Source: Paratrimastix pyriformis
Lineage: Eukaryota > Preaxostyla > Paratrimastigidae
Length of the DNA: 64,000 nucleotides
Reading direction: 5' to 3'
Assembly: GCA_027972325.1 (NCBI GenBank)
Contig: JAPMOS010000107.1
Span: 1 to 64,000, forward strand
Shown piece after piece: positions 42,097 through 50,731 of the stretch. A program made the position numbers and the translations under genes. The notes beneath the pieces were generated by a model. That model was given only the letters and a program-made list of their open reading frames with translations. It did no database searches and was not told the origin of the DNA. Numbering within the stretch: the first letter of the stretch is position 1; every line of letters starts with the position of its first letter.

Positions 42097-44515
42097 GTGC
42101 CGCCCACCACTGCCCACCCTGGCAAAGTGACCAGGGGGGCGACCCGGGGGTAAGCCCCTGGCACCCAGGGGTGAACCCCGGTAATCTATGGACCCCTTTC
42201 TCCCTTCTGCCAACTGTTTGTGCGTTGGGTGATTTCCATTTCTCCCCCCTTTCCCCTTTTACGGGCCCCGGTGGCTCGGTTTTCCGGAATAGAGAGAGAG
42301 AGCAGCCCATCGGCCCATCAGCCCATCGGCATCATCAACATCAGGGAACAGGTCAACAGCATCCTACCCCCCCCCCCCCCCCCCCCCCCCCCCCCGCCAC
42401 GTACCACAGAACGGGACGGTACTCACACCAGAACAAGGGGCAGGGACAGGGGCGGAGAGCAGAGTTCCGCACGGATGGCATCTGGCCGTTTCGGGTCAGA
42501 AGATCCAATAACACAGACGGACGCCACCCTCCTCTCTGCGTCGCTGCGGGGCGCCCCGGGGGAAGCGTCCAAGAGGGCAACCCACCAGCAAGGGGCGGCA
42601 AGGGGCACCAGCAGGGCACCAGCACCGGGGGCAGCAGGCAGCGCCGGGACGGACTGTTTTCGGCGACGAACGGGAGCGACCACTGGAAGACGTCCAAGAA
42701 GTTGGGCAGGTAGTACTGCCGGCCCGCCCCAGCCCAGCGCCCAAGCAGAGCATGGCATTGGCAGGGCAGGGTTGGGCAGAGTGAGCGCCCAAGCAGAGCA
42801 GAGCAGAGGTTGGGGCGGTGGGGCGATGGCAGCCGGGGGATCAACAGACAGGATGCGGGGAGGGCCCGAACTGGCGGAAATGCACCTTGTCGTTCTTGAT
42901 GAGCAGGATGGCGCCCTGAGCGACGCCCGGCCCCGGGAGGGAAGTTGAAGTTGAAGTTGTGGGTGGTGGGTGTGGGTGGTGGGTGGTGACCAGGAGGCTC
43001 AGGACGGGGTGCCGTGGGACTGGGCGGACCTGGTTCTGGAAGGTGTCGACGTAGTTTGGGGCCGAGAAGACCGTGATCACCGTGGGGAAGCTGCTCTCGC
43101 CCGTGCGGCGGTAGTGCATCTCGTAGCTGGACCGGGACCGGGACCGGACCGGGGGCACCGCACAGGCAATGTGAGACCGCCCAAACAGCGGAGCATGCCC
43201 CACCCCCTTTGTGCACAGCTCCCAGGGCTGGGGCAGACCCCTTCGCCTTGGCCTCGTGGGCCCGAACGATGGCCACGAGGCTGTTGTCCCGCAGAAACTG
43301 CCGAACAGCACCCCCTCTGCCAGACAAGTGACAGCAGGCAGCCGAACCCGATGAGACGGGGTCAGAAGGCAGCCCCAGTGTGTGTGTGCGCGTGGGGGAG
43401 GGGGGAGGGGGGAGGGGAGGGGGCAGGGCAACAAGGGGTCGCGGGCAAGCGGCCGACCCGAAGAAATAGCCACAGTTGCGGGTGCTGTTGGGCACGAATG
43501 TCGTCACGCCGCTCTCATCAACCGCCAGCGGATCCGACCAGAGCAGGTCGCTGCACGACAGCCAGAGACCGGGCGGGAGGGCGGAGGAGGCCACCGTCAG
43601 TCCGGCAAAGGGCAGCCGGAAGGTGGCCAGACCAGAGGGGCCCACTCTCGGGGACTTCGCAGAAGCGGTTGATCTTCCCGATGTCCTCGATCTGCGTGGG
43701 GGTCCAGTGGAGCGGAAGGTGTCAGCACCCCCCAGGGATGCCGCCCGCGGGGCGGGACAGGCCTTCTTGATGTCGGGCGAGAGGCCCCCGTGGACGCAGA
43801 AGAAGCGGCGCTCCCCACAGAGGGCCGCGATGGGCAGGCAACAGAAGGCCCCCAGGATGGCCTCGTAGATGTGCAGGTCGTACTTGTAGAGACACTCTTT
43901 CTTGAAGTTGAAGTGGTCCGTCAGCTGGGCGCTCTCGTGGTTCCCCCGCAGCAGAAAGAAGTTATCCGGGTAGCTCACTTTCAGGGCGAACAGGTGGATG
44001 ATCAACTCCAGGCCGAACGACCCGCGGTCCACAAAGTCCCCTGGATGTATGGGCGCGTCAAAATGAATGGGTGTGTGTGTGGGGGTTACCCGGAGCACGA
44101 GCAGACCCATGAAAAGGTAGGAGCAACTGGGGGTTCCAGGGTCGCCGCCGACTTCGAGCAGTTTCAAAAAATCGAAGTATTGGCCATGAAGATCGCCACA
44201 TACCCGTGTCTCACCGGAAAGAACCACAACATTCGGTTCTCTTCGGAAGGCATCCGCTGCAAGACGGACGAGCTTCATAAGAGCTTCCTTTGAGAGTTTC
44301 CCTTCATGAGAAAGATGGTCTCGGAGAAGCGCCAAGTTGACACATGGCTGAATGGGCGAATGCGTCGAAGTGATGAATAATTCGGATTCGGAGAGGGTGT
44401 TCCGAGCGATATTGGGACAATCTGGGACCGGCCGTAATTTGGGATCAACTCCCAATATTTCTTTTGGGGGCTCTGATGTCGGCTCTGTTTGCTGGTTTGC
44501 GGCCAGTTCTCACAA
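35668..44515 (-). CDS. PPP3C: Calcineurin A, catalytic subunit of protein phosphatase 2B
   Basis: Ca/calmodulin-dependent Ser/Thr phosphatase. Catalytic exons at about 42657-44515: DPKLRPVPDCPNIARN, LLRDHLSHEGKLSKEAL, VCGDLHGQYFDFLKLLEVGG, FVDRGSFGLELIIHLFALKV, FLLRGNHESAQLTDHFNFKK, FFCVHGGLSPDIKK, SDLLWSDPLAVDE, IVRAHEAK, VITVFSAPNYVDTFQN. Metal ligands of GDxHG, GDxVDRG and GNHE type are present. The calcineurin-B-binding helix YYLPNFLDVFQWSLPFVAEN is cut by a 5.74 kb intron (36915-42654; donor GTCCG, acceptor GCAG). It resumes as TTHMLLTMFQWCEAQ, in phase. Then come the calmodulin-binding-like RLKVMAIGTLLRMFTTLR, ALKGFADGVIPRGLLSRG, autoinhibitory-like SFEGAMRHDRANLRRPP and a Pro/Ala-rich tail. 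The start is unresolved: no in-frame ATG between the first catalytic exon and a stop near 44515. Confidence 0.92.
37054..37773 (+). CDS. Acidic zinc-ribbon protein, array copy 1 (intact)
   Basis: Open frame of 239 residues from an ATG right after the conserved leader. The N-terminus is strongly acidic (MEDEADCFEEGDDAARDDDF). A zinc ribbon follows: CPMC, 16 residues, CRRC (CX2C-X16-CX2C). Then a conserved-looking segment DADLKLVPVPHWPNIAWN and a basic, Ala/Pro-rich tail (NRRAHRAKRSARD). I know no family with this arrangement; nucleic-acid binding is a guess from the ribbon and the basic tail. The stop (TGA at 37771) is unique to this copy because one A of the GGCAAAGTG seen in other copies is missing. 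The 5' half is AT-richer than the surroundings, like true gene starts here. No intron is needed, though one of about 40 nt near 37620-37665 is possible. Confidence 0.65.
   Translation: MEDEADCFEEGDDAARDDDFVEFDEENADPDPIDETHDHFTDVPKNGTDAQCPMCKDSAKFRAYPYRAEVFCRRCAVKESFFMPDADLKLVPVPHWPNIAWNAIIGGDYHFLPTPCLHVRSPTASVLAEPEDEAFFALPERLEKFFLTGTAPPKQQAKPVNRRAHRAKRSARDPLATATSPVPISPEECEARDITQTTPALSLTASRGGDQERLDVPAVARLDALHLTDVPPTTAHPGK
38093..38805 (+). pseudogene. Zinc-ribbon array copy 2, frame disrupted
   Basis: Nearly identical to copy 1 but lacks eight bases after the ribbon (around 38334). The frame from the ATG ends shortly after the second CX2C (ESSRC, stop at 38342-38344), while the rest of the protein stays open in the +1 frame. 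The ribbon itself is intact, so an 83-residue acidic ribbon protein could still be made. Confidence 0.7.
39126..39835 (+). pseudogene. Zinc-ribbon array copy 3, frame disrupted
   Basis: Same eight-base loss as copy 2. In addition it lacks three C in a C run near 39570, a change shared with copy 5 but not with copies 2 and 4. First frame 39126-39377 encodes 83 residues. Confidence 0.7.
40159..40871 (+). pseudogene. Zinc-ribbon array copy 4, frame disrupted
   Basis: Same eight-base loss; keeps the longer C run like copies 1 and 2. First frame 40159-40410 encodes 83 residues. Confidence 0.7.
41206..41915 (+). pseudogene. Zinc-ribbon array copy 5, frame disrupted
   Basis: Same eight-base loss and the short C run of copy 3, plus a private substitution (GAGCCTGAGG near 41585). 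First frame 41206-41457 encodes 83 residues. Confidence 0.7.
42062..42303 (+). repeat. Truncated sixth array unit
   Basis: The (GA)n tract runs straight into the 3' end of the unit (GACGTGCCGCCCACCACTG), so the whole ribbon gene is deleted. The trailer and a final short GA run mark the array's right edge. Confidence 0.9.
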
Positions 44516-44564
44516 AAAGGGCGCACGAGGAACTCGGCGGAGCTTGTCTGGTTGCACCGGGTGA

Positions 44565-45360
44565 TTGGGACGCGTGCCGGACGTTGCCCTGTCAGCCAAT
44601 CAGCAGCCGACAGAGCGGGTCGTTTGCGCTGAAAGATGGGAACGCAATGAAACCATTAAAAACAGTTTGACTGATATTCCTCACGTGTTTGTTCGTGAAG
44701 GATCCCCTTTTCCAGTCGACTTCCAAATTGGGCCCATTGGCGTGTTTTACGTGGATGAAGAGTGCCTTCTTGCTCCGCACCAAACTCTACAAAACATCAT
44801 TCCTCGGATTCTGGAAGCGATGACTTCTTGTCGGCGGCGAGTTGTCTTCTTTCATGCCAATGGACATCCTCTTCTCTTGGAACGCTTGCAAACCGATCTG
44901 GTTTTGGAAGGCTGCTCGACATTTCCCGTTGCTTCTGTGACTGAGTTGGGTTCTCTGATTGGGCAATTGTTCCTTCAGACCAAGCGGGTTCACCAGGTCT
45001 CGTCGCCGATCCTTTTCCGATCGCGACCATTTCGAGCCTCATGCAGGCTCTAGGCCTCCGGGCAGCCCCTGGACAACCTTTTCAAATGCACCCTCCAACT
45101 ACGCTCGAGACTCCACGTAAAGAGAAACTGGTTGCCGCTGCGAAGGCGATTCCGACACTCTCTGATGTCAGGGCCCGTGCTCTGCTGGACGCCTTCGGAA
45201 GTCTGTGATCCCCAGTGGCTCATTTCTCGATCAATGATCTCCTCGCCCCCTAATCTCAGGTCTCGAGTGTCTCTCACTCGCCACAAGAAGTCAACTGCAG
45301 GACACCCAAGGGATCGGAGCCAAAACCGCCGAAACGGTCGCAACTTTCCTCCAAGGTTGA
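44565..45360 (+). CDS. FAAP24: FAAP24 homolog (Fanconi anaemia core-complex associated)
   Basis: FAAP24 pairs with FANCM, binds branched or single-stranded DNA and recruits the Fanconi core complex; it has a nuclease-like ERCC4 fold without catalytic residues plus tandem helix-hairpin-helix motifs. Visible in order: RVVCAERWERNETIKNSL, VDFQIGPIGVFYVDEECLLA, RRRVVFFHANGHPLLLERLQ, TFPVASVTELGSLIGQLFLQ. A 52-nt intron (GTCTC to GCAG) then leads to KLVAAAKAIPTLSDVRARALLDAFGS. A 59-nt intron (45201-45259, GTCTG to CAG) leads to the second hairpin, QDTQGIGAKTAETVATFLQG, and stop. These align along the whole of human FAAP24. No in-frame ATG follows the stop at 44562, so the first exon lies upstream (ATG at 44476 is a candidate) and overlaps the calcineurin 5' region. 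Convergent with the calmodulin-like gene. Confidence 0.82.
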
Positions 45361-45564
45361 ACCGAAACGCACTGCAGCAATCGGACCTTCTCTCCTTGGC
45401 TTCAGCGATTTCTTTTGACCCTCCATACGGGGGGGGGGGGGGGGGGGGGGGGGGTGGATGGGAGACGAACAGCAGGCGGATGTTGTGCGAGAGGGTAGAG
45501 GTAGGGATACAAATTGCGGTTGGTTGGGCCGAGGACGGGCAGTCCATGTGGCGTCTTTACGGGA
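45361..45564. other. Convergent spacer with G run
   Basis: Holds the 3' UTRs of FAAP24 and the calmodulin-like gene, with a run of about 24 G at 45429-45452. No gene. Confidence 0.5.
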
Positions 45565-46324
45565 TCACTTCCCGTTGCCCAGCATCATCTTCAGAAATCT
45601 GCGGATTCAGGGCAGAAATGTGTCGGGTCGGGATGTGCAAACATCATGGAACGGACTCTTCCAGGGACACCTTGGAATCGGAGTCGCAGTCGGCCTCGCG
45701 GATCATCTCGTCGACCTGCAGCCGGGAGGGTGAGGATGGCGGGGGCAGGATCGTCGGACCTCCTCATCGGTGAGCTTTTCGCCCACCTGAGTCAGCATGG
45801 CGCGCAGCTCGCGGGCATCCACGAAACCCGTGTGGTTCTTGTCGAAGCACTGGAAGGCTTCCTGGGAGGGGGTGCGCAGGGGGGAGGGGGGGGGGGGGGG
45901 GAGGGGAGGTGCGAATGGTGTGAGCGGCGAGGGTCGGGTTTGTGCAGTCGTATCGGCGGGCCTTGAGCTCTTCCTCAATGTTCAGCGAGTCTTGAAGTTT
46001 CTTCAAGGCCAATTGACAGAAAACCGAGAAGTCGATGAGCCCGGTGTTTCCGGGATCCACATCGCGCACCATGGCGCGGAGCTCTGCTTCGGTTGGAGCC
46101 AGACCAAGAGAACGCATGACTGTCCCCAGTTCTTTTGTGGTAATGTTCCCATCTTGGTCTTTGTCGAACAGGGCAAAAGCCTCACGGTATTGCTCAACCT
46201 GATCCTCGCTCAAGGTGAGCCGGATCTCATCGGCGGGAACTGCTGTGACTGGAACTGAAGTAGTTGTGGCAGTCGGTGCGGGATCTGCCTCGGTTGTGGC
46301 GAGTTCAACGGGAAGTGGCTCCAT
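45565..46324 (-). CDS. Calmodulin-like four-EF-hand protein
   Basis: Calcium sensor related to calmodulin. After a 40-residue Thr/Pro-rich extension come the first EF hand [20 protein letters not shown] (complete loop D-D-D-N-T-E), a second degenerate loop [15 protein letters not shown], a third loop [15 protein letters not shown], then [20 protein letters not shown] spliced (GTCCG donor) to [10 protein letters not shown] and stop. The second loop lacks the final Glu and may not bind calcium. The extension separates it from true calmodulin; troponin-C-like or calmodulin-like is the safest name. The central intron shows no GT donor: AAG is followed by GCCCG, and the acceptor is CCCAG before EAFQCF, suggesting a GC-AG intron of about 100 nt with a C-rich tract. 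Divergent from GRHPR, 64 bp apart. It could bind calcineurin A, but nothing here shows it. Confidence 0.85.
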
Positions 46325-46388
46325 GATTTCAAACCGAAGGAAGAGTGTGAAACTGGCCCCGGGTCATAAAAGTTAACAGACCCTCACA
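46325..46388. promoter_or_regulatory. 64-bp bidirectional promoter, calmodulin-like / GRHPR
   Basis: Two divergent start codons 64 bp apart. Contains CATAAAAG, a weak TATA-like match on the plus strand (46364-46371). Inferred from layout. Confidence 0.45.
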
Positions 46389-47861
46389 ATGGACGCGGCG
46401 AGAAAGAGAATTTTTGTGACACGTCGGCTGCCTCGCGAGGCTATGGAGATCCTCGAACGCGATCCTCATATTGAGTTGCGTGTCAACTCCGAGGATCGTG
46501 GCTGTACTCGGGATGAACTTGTTTCCGGCTTCCAATGGGCCGACGGCGCCTTGACAATGCTGAGTGATAAGATCGACAGAGAGCTTCTCGAGGTGGCTCC
46601 CCGTCTCCGAGTTGTGGCGAATTATGCTGTGGGATACAACAACATTGATCTGACCGCTGCGAATGAACGCCATGTTGTAGTGACGAGTCTGTCTCCATCT
46701 CGGTTGCGTCTCATATGATCGATTGCGATTCAGATACCCCACATTGTTTGGCCGAAGCCACGGCAGATTTGACGATGGGACTTCTATTGGCGGTCGCGAG
46801 ACGCCTCGTGGAGGGGGACGGCCTGGTGCGGGCTGGCCTCTTCAAGGGCTGGGCGCCCGAGTTCCTGCTGGGGATGGACCTCCATGTCTGCCATGAAACC
46901 CCTTTGATGGAGATCGCCTCACCGGACCCGCTGCCTCCATCGCCCGGATGAGCCGCTGCTGTGTCCTCATCCTCCTCCTCATCCGCCAATCAATCAATTG
47001 GGTTTCTCCATCACCGGGTGCAGGGCAAGACCTTGGGGATCATCGGCCTCGGTGAGATTGGGTCCGCTCCTGCACCTGCCACCGGCTTCGCGAGCTGTAG
47101 CCCTCCGCAACACTTGCCCACCTCGCGCTCCGTTCCTGGTTCCCCGCTGGGTGGCGCAGAACCTGCGTGGCCCGGAGGGCGCGCGCCTTTGGGATGCGGA
47201 TCGTGTACTGCGCTCGGCACGAGGCCCCCACGGCGAGCGAGCTCCAAGCGGAGCGGGTGGAGCTGCCCGAGCTGCTGCGCCGCTCGGACGTGGTCTCGCT
47301 GCACTGCCCGCTGACGGCCGAGACCAAGGGCATGCTGGGGGCCGCCCAGCTGGCCGCCATGAAGCCCACCGCCTACCTAATCAACACCGCTCGGGGCGCG
47401 TGCATCGACGAGAATGCTCTCATCGAGGTCCGACCTCTCGGCCCCCCGCCCGGCCCCCCGCCCTCACTGCTTTCCATGGCCCCTTTGGTGTCGCGTTGGC
47501 GTCTTTTCGTGGTGCGTTGGTGTCTTTTTCGTGGTGCGTTGGTGTCTTTTTCGTGGTGCGGGGTGCGTGGCGCGTGGTGCGTGTAGGCTCTCCGCACGCA
47601 TGCCATTGCTGGTGCCGCGTTGGACGTGTACGACGGGGAACCCAACGTCAAGGCCGGCTTCATGGCGCTCAAGAACGTCGTCTTGGCCCCGCACCTGGGC
47701 AGGTCCGCCCCATCCTAGCTGCTTTGGGCACTCATCGTCGTCTTCATTCTTCCCGCCGCCACAGCGCCGCCACGGAGACTCGGGTCACCATGGGCCATGT
47801 GGCCATCTCCAACATCCTTGCCGTGCTCAATGGTGGCATTGCCCCCAATCCGGTTAACTAA
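46389..47861 (+). CDS. GRHPR: Glyoxylate/hydroxypyruvate reductase (D-2-hydroxyacid dehydrogenase)
   Basis: NAD(P)H-dependent reduction of glyoxylate to glycolate and hydroxypyruvate to D-glycerate. Begins MDAARKRIFVTRRLPREAM. A GTCTG donor within VVVT joins NTPHCLAEATADLTMGLLLA. The nucleotide-binding loop is TLGIIGLGEIG, spliced (GTCCG) to TCVARRARAFGMRIVYCARH. SDVVSLHCPLTAETKGML and AYLINTARGACIDENALIE carry the catalytic Arg. After a GTCCG intron, AGAALDVYDGEPNV carries the catalytic Glu and NVVLAPHLG the catalytic His. The end is AATETRVTMGHVAISNILA to stop at 47861. All catalytic residues are present. At least four introns were placed by frame and all have GTCYG donors. Full length for the family. 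Divergent from the calmodulin-like gene. Confidence 0.92.
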
Positions 47862-48587
47862 AATGGTTTGCCGTTTCCAATCCTGCGAATCCTTCAAATG
47901 CCTGTTTCGACCGGTTCCCCCCCCCCCCCCCCAGCCGCCGCTCTGTCAACGTCGTATTACGTGTGCTCGTTTCTCACAAGGGCAGGGCAGGGCAGGGCAG
48001 AGGGTCAGTCTGACCAGGATCCCCTCCCATCCATCGGGGGGATGTCGACTGCATTTGCTGGCCGACCTCGGCGTGGAGTCTGTCCAGGAGATGCATCGGG
48101 ACTGGGAGTTGGGGGTGGACGTGACACTGGCGGTCGAGATTTCTCGCCAATGAAGTTCTCTTTTACCTTTGTATCGCTCCCACGAGGCTGCACTGACACG
48201 AGACTTTGACCTTCACCGAACGTGAACACTTCTGGTTCCCCAGGAGACCCACTCAGACGCCGTCCTGCTCCACTCCAAGCACAGCACGGCTGGGTTCAGT
48301 CGCCTGTGTCAAGTCTCCGTCCCATCATCCGCGATTCGCGCCCACCACATCGACGGTTCAATGCCACTTCTCCAAATGCCCCCAAATCTGTGAATCTTTT
48401 CATTCCTTTAATCACCACCTAAGCTCCCAACCCCCTTTTTTCGTCGTCCTTTCCGTTCCCTTATTACGTTCAACATGACTCGGGCACCACTCTCCTCACG
48501 GACAATGAGCCAGTTGACCTCGCCGTGATTCCGGCGGTGGGTGTCGACACAGAGGTACGGCTGCATTTTGTGGTCGCGTGTCAACCG
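47862..48587. other. Spacer with unresolved short open frames
   Basis: A C run at 47928-47942 follows GRHPR. At 48042 an ATG opens MSTAFAGRPRRG, followed by a GTCTG donor-like site, and further on THSDAVLLHSKHSTAGFSRL is open near 48250-48310, preceded by CCCCAG. These could be exons of a small gene or 5' exons of the next gene. I recognise no family. Confidence 0.35.
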
Positions 48588-49820
48588 ATGAGCGAGCCGA
48601 CCCCCGTGCCTATCATCGGCTCGGACTCTGCCCAAATGGGTGGAAGCGCATCAACTACGGCCCCAGTGTTGCCGGCCCCGTCCCAGGTTGCCACCGCCTC
48701 TCAAGACAAGCTCAAAGAGCAGTTCACTATTGCAGCGAATGCAATCACCCAAGTCTGTTGGTTGATGTGTTAGGGGTTGATCACCGTCCCCCTCTTTTGG
48801 TTTCGCTTTCTTTAGATGTATATCTCAGCACAACAAGCCGAACGGAAGGTCTTCCAGCGGGCCTACAAAGCCGCCCTCGCCAACGTCATCAAATGGGCCG
48901 AGCGGAACGCCTATCAGGGATACATTCCGGCCACGTCCTTGCTGGCCTTCTGCCAGACCCAGGCCCAGATGGTGACCTCCATCGACACGCGCCGGGTGGC
49001 CACCTCGGCCTCGGCCTCGGCCTCGGCTGCGATCGAAACCATTCCCACGCCGCCGACGCCCCCGCCCCCTGCTCTGGCCCCCGCCCCCGTGGTTCTCCCC
49101 TCTCTGGAGTCTCCGCAGCACCATCTGAACCCTTTCGCATTCGCATTCTCGGACGATTTTCTCCCGCTTCCGCCGGTCGCGCCCTGCACGGCACCCGGGT
49201 CCGCCGGCCTGCCCCCGGGGCCGCCACAGCCGAGTTGCCCCCTGCCCCAGCCCCCGAGTGCCATCCCAGCCGGACCGGGGCCGCTCGCGGGGGCCCACCT
49301 GACCGAGACCCACTCACACTGCTGTGGGCTGGCCGGCCGCAAACGCGACCGGAAGGTGGCCGCCGCCCGAGCACTGGCTCCGACTCCCGCCCCGGTCCCG
49401 GTCGCGGCCCCCTCCGATGCCACTTTTCCAATCAGGCAGCTGGGCCCCCCCGACCCCCCGCTGCCGCCCGCACTACCGCCCGCACTACCGCCCGCACTAC
49501 CGCCCGCACTGCCGCCCGCACTGCCGCATCGGGTTGCCGAACCCGAGAGCAGCGATGCGGCTGGCCCTCCCTCTTCCCTCGAGGCAGGCAGCGCAGCCTC
49601 GACGGACGTCACGAGGCCTTCTTTCGCCCTTTTCGCAGCCCCGCCCCGGGGCGAGTCACCTCAGGCGAGGCCACCCCACCCAGCGCCGCCCTTGGCTCCC
49701 TTTGGGGCCGATCCACCCGGGCCACCCCTGCTGACTGAGGGCGGTTCCGACGGGCTCGCGGCCTTCATCCTGCCGCCGCATCTGCCCAAGCGGGGCCGCC
49801 TCGGTCCGGACGACGCCTAA
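48588..49820 (+). CDS. Unknown protein with helical N-terminus and disordered Pro/Ala-rich body
   Basis: Not confidently recognised. A first exon (48588-48756, start at ATG 48588) ends IAANAITQ. A GTCTG donor and TTTAG acceptor join it to MYISAQQAERKVFQRAYKAA, giving one long amphipathic helix region (KLKEQFTIAANAITQ on to LANVIKWAERNAY and LLAFCQTQAQM). This helical pattern faintly recalls the DUF4588/HAPSTR1-type stress-response proteins, but I would not assign it. From about 49000 to the stop the protein is Pro/Ala/Ser-rich with short repeats (PALPPALPPALP near 49470-49530) and ends KRGRLGPDDA, a possible nuclear-type basic patch. Role unknown. Confidence 0.6.
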
Positions 49821-50048
49821 TCCCACCCCACCGGCCCAAAGAGGGGTACGCTGGACGCCTCACTCCCCTGTTGTGTCTCGGTTGGACCAAGCACAGAGGG
49901 GGTTGATATGCAAAAAGAAAGAGGTGTCACAGATCAGGATAGAGTTACAGGCGGGAGATAAATGCCACAGGCAAAGGCAAAGGCGATACGAACACGGAGA
50001 AGAAGACAGAGAAAGGGTTCTGCACCGATGGGGATGGTGCCTGGCCGA

Positions 50049-50731
50049 TTAGGCCTCAACCACGTGCTGGGAGCGGCGCCGGGCAGGCTCGGCGGCGGTG
50101 TGAGCCACCTTCGGGTCGGCTGCGGGGGCGTCTGCCTTCTTGGACTCGGCGGGGCGGCGGCTCTGGGCGGCCCACGACTTGAGCAGCACGCCGCACATGA
50201 TCACGGGGGCGACGATCCAGATGGACGAGGGGAAAATAAAGCCAGTCCAAAATTGAGCGGGAGTGCAGTGTCCAGTGTATTGATAGCCGCTCACAATTTC
50301 GATGCCGAAATAAATCACCGTCTTCCAGGCGGTCAGTAAAGAGCAAGAGAATCCGAGGACAAATGCAGTCGCCCCCGACGAGAAGAGGGCCATGAGATAG
50401 ACGATGTTTTCAAAGAGATTCAGATACGACTGGGTAGCGACCCATGCGTCATTCACGTCGCCATACCGACGATCCATGGTAATATAAAGCGCTAAGATAA
50501 AAAAGATAGCAACATTAGTCTGGATTGTGTGATGAAAGGACCGTAGGGCTTCCAGATTTGGTGCCACTTGCCGCCAGGGAGGGAGTAGGGGCGCAGAAGA
50601 ACAAAGGAAGCATCCCATGTGCAGATGATCACAGTCAGGAGGAACCAAATCTTGGCAAAGGTGGGAAGTTTGGGGACCGCCATGTGCTTATATGAGGGAC
50701 AGTCGAACCAAGGCGAACGAGGCAGAGCCAT
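50049..50731 (-). CDS. EXPERA-domain (emopamil-binding-like) membrane protein
   Basis: Multi-pass ER-type protein of the EXPERA superfamily, which includes sterol delta8-delta7 isomerase EBP, TM6SF and sigma-2 receptor. Four hydrophobic helices are visible: FAKIWFLLTVIICTWDASFV, NIVYLMALFSSGATAFVLGF, AWKTVIYFGIEIVSGY and IFPSSIWIVAPVIMCGVLL. The short motif LLRPYSLPGGKWHQIWKPYA resembles the subgroup common in fungi and algae rather than EBP itself, so substrate is unknown. One intron (donor GTCCT) joins KPY to ALYITMDRRYG. The tail is Lys/Ala/Arg-rich. The start may be ATG 50731 (MALPRSPW) or ATG 50683 (MAVPKLPTF). The former overlaps the SAE1 start codon on the other strand. Confidence 0.72.
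50684..50729. promoter_or_regulatory. 46-bp bidirectional start region, EXPERA / SAE1
   Basis: If the EXPERA protein starts at 50683, only 46 bp separate the two divergent start codons. Contains CTTATATGAG, a TATA-like core. Confidence 0.4.

Larger units (their letters stand above)
36930..42303 (+). repeat. Tandem array of 1.03-1.05 kb units nested in a calcineurin intron
   Basis: Five near-identical units plus a sixth internally deleted one (about 42062-42303). Each unit has a (GA)n tract of 50-75 bp, a short AT-rich leader beginning GCCCAGGGTTAGATCG (at 37001, 38040, 39073, 40106, 41153), a zinc-ribbon gene, and a trailer containing two copies of a GGGCCCCGGTGGCTCGG element. Unit spacing is 1039, 1033, 1033 and 1047 bp. 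The array is wholly inside calcineurin intron 36915-42654 and is transcribed, if at all, in the opposite direction. Confidence 0.95.

Noticed and set aside
36930-42303. Array units as copies of a mobile element
   Set aside because: No terminal inverted repeats, target duplications, transposase or reverse-transcriptase motif seen. Perfect head-to-tail tandem order in one place fits local amplification better.
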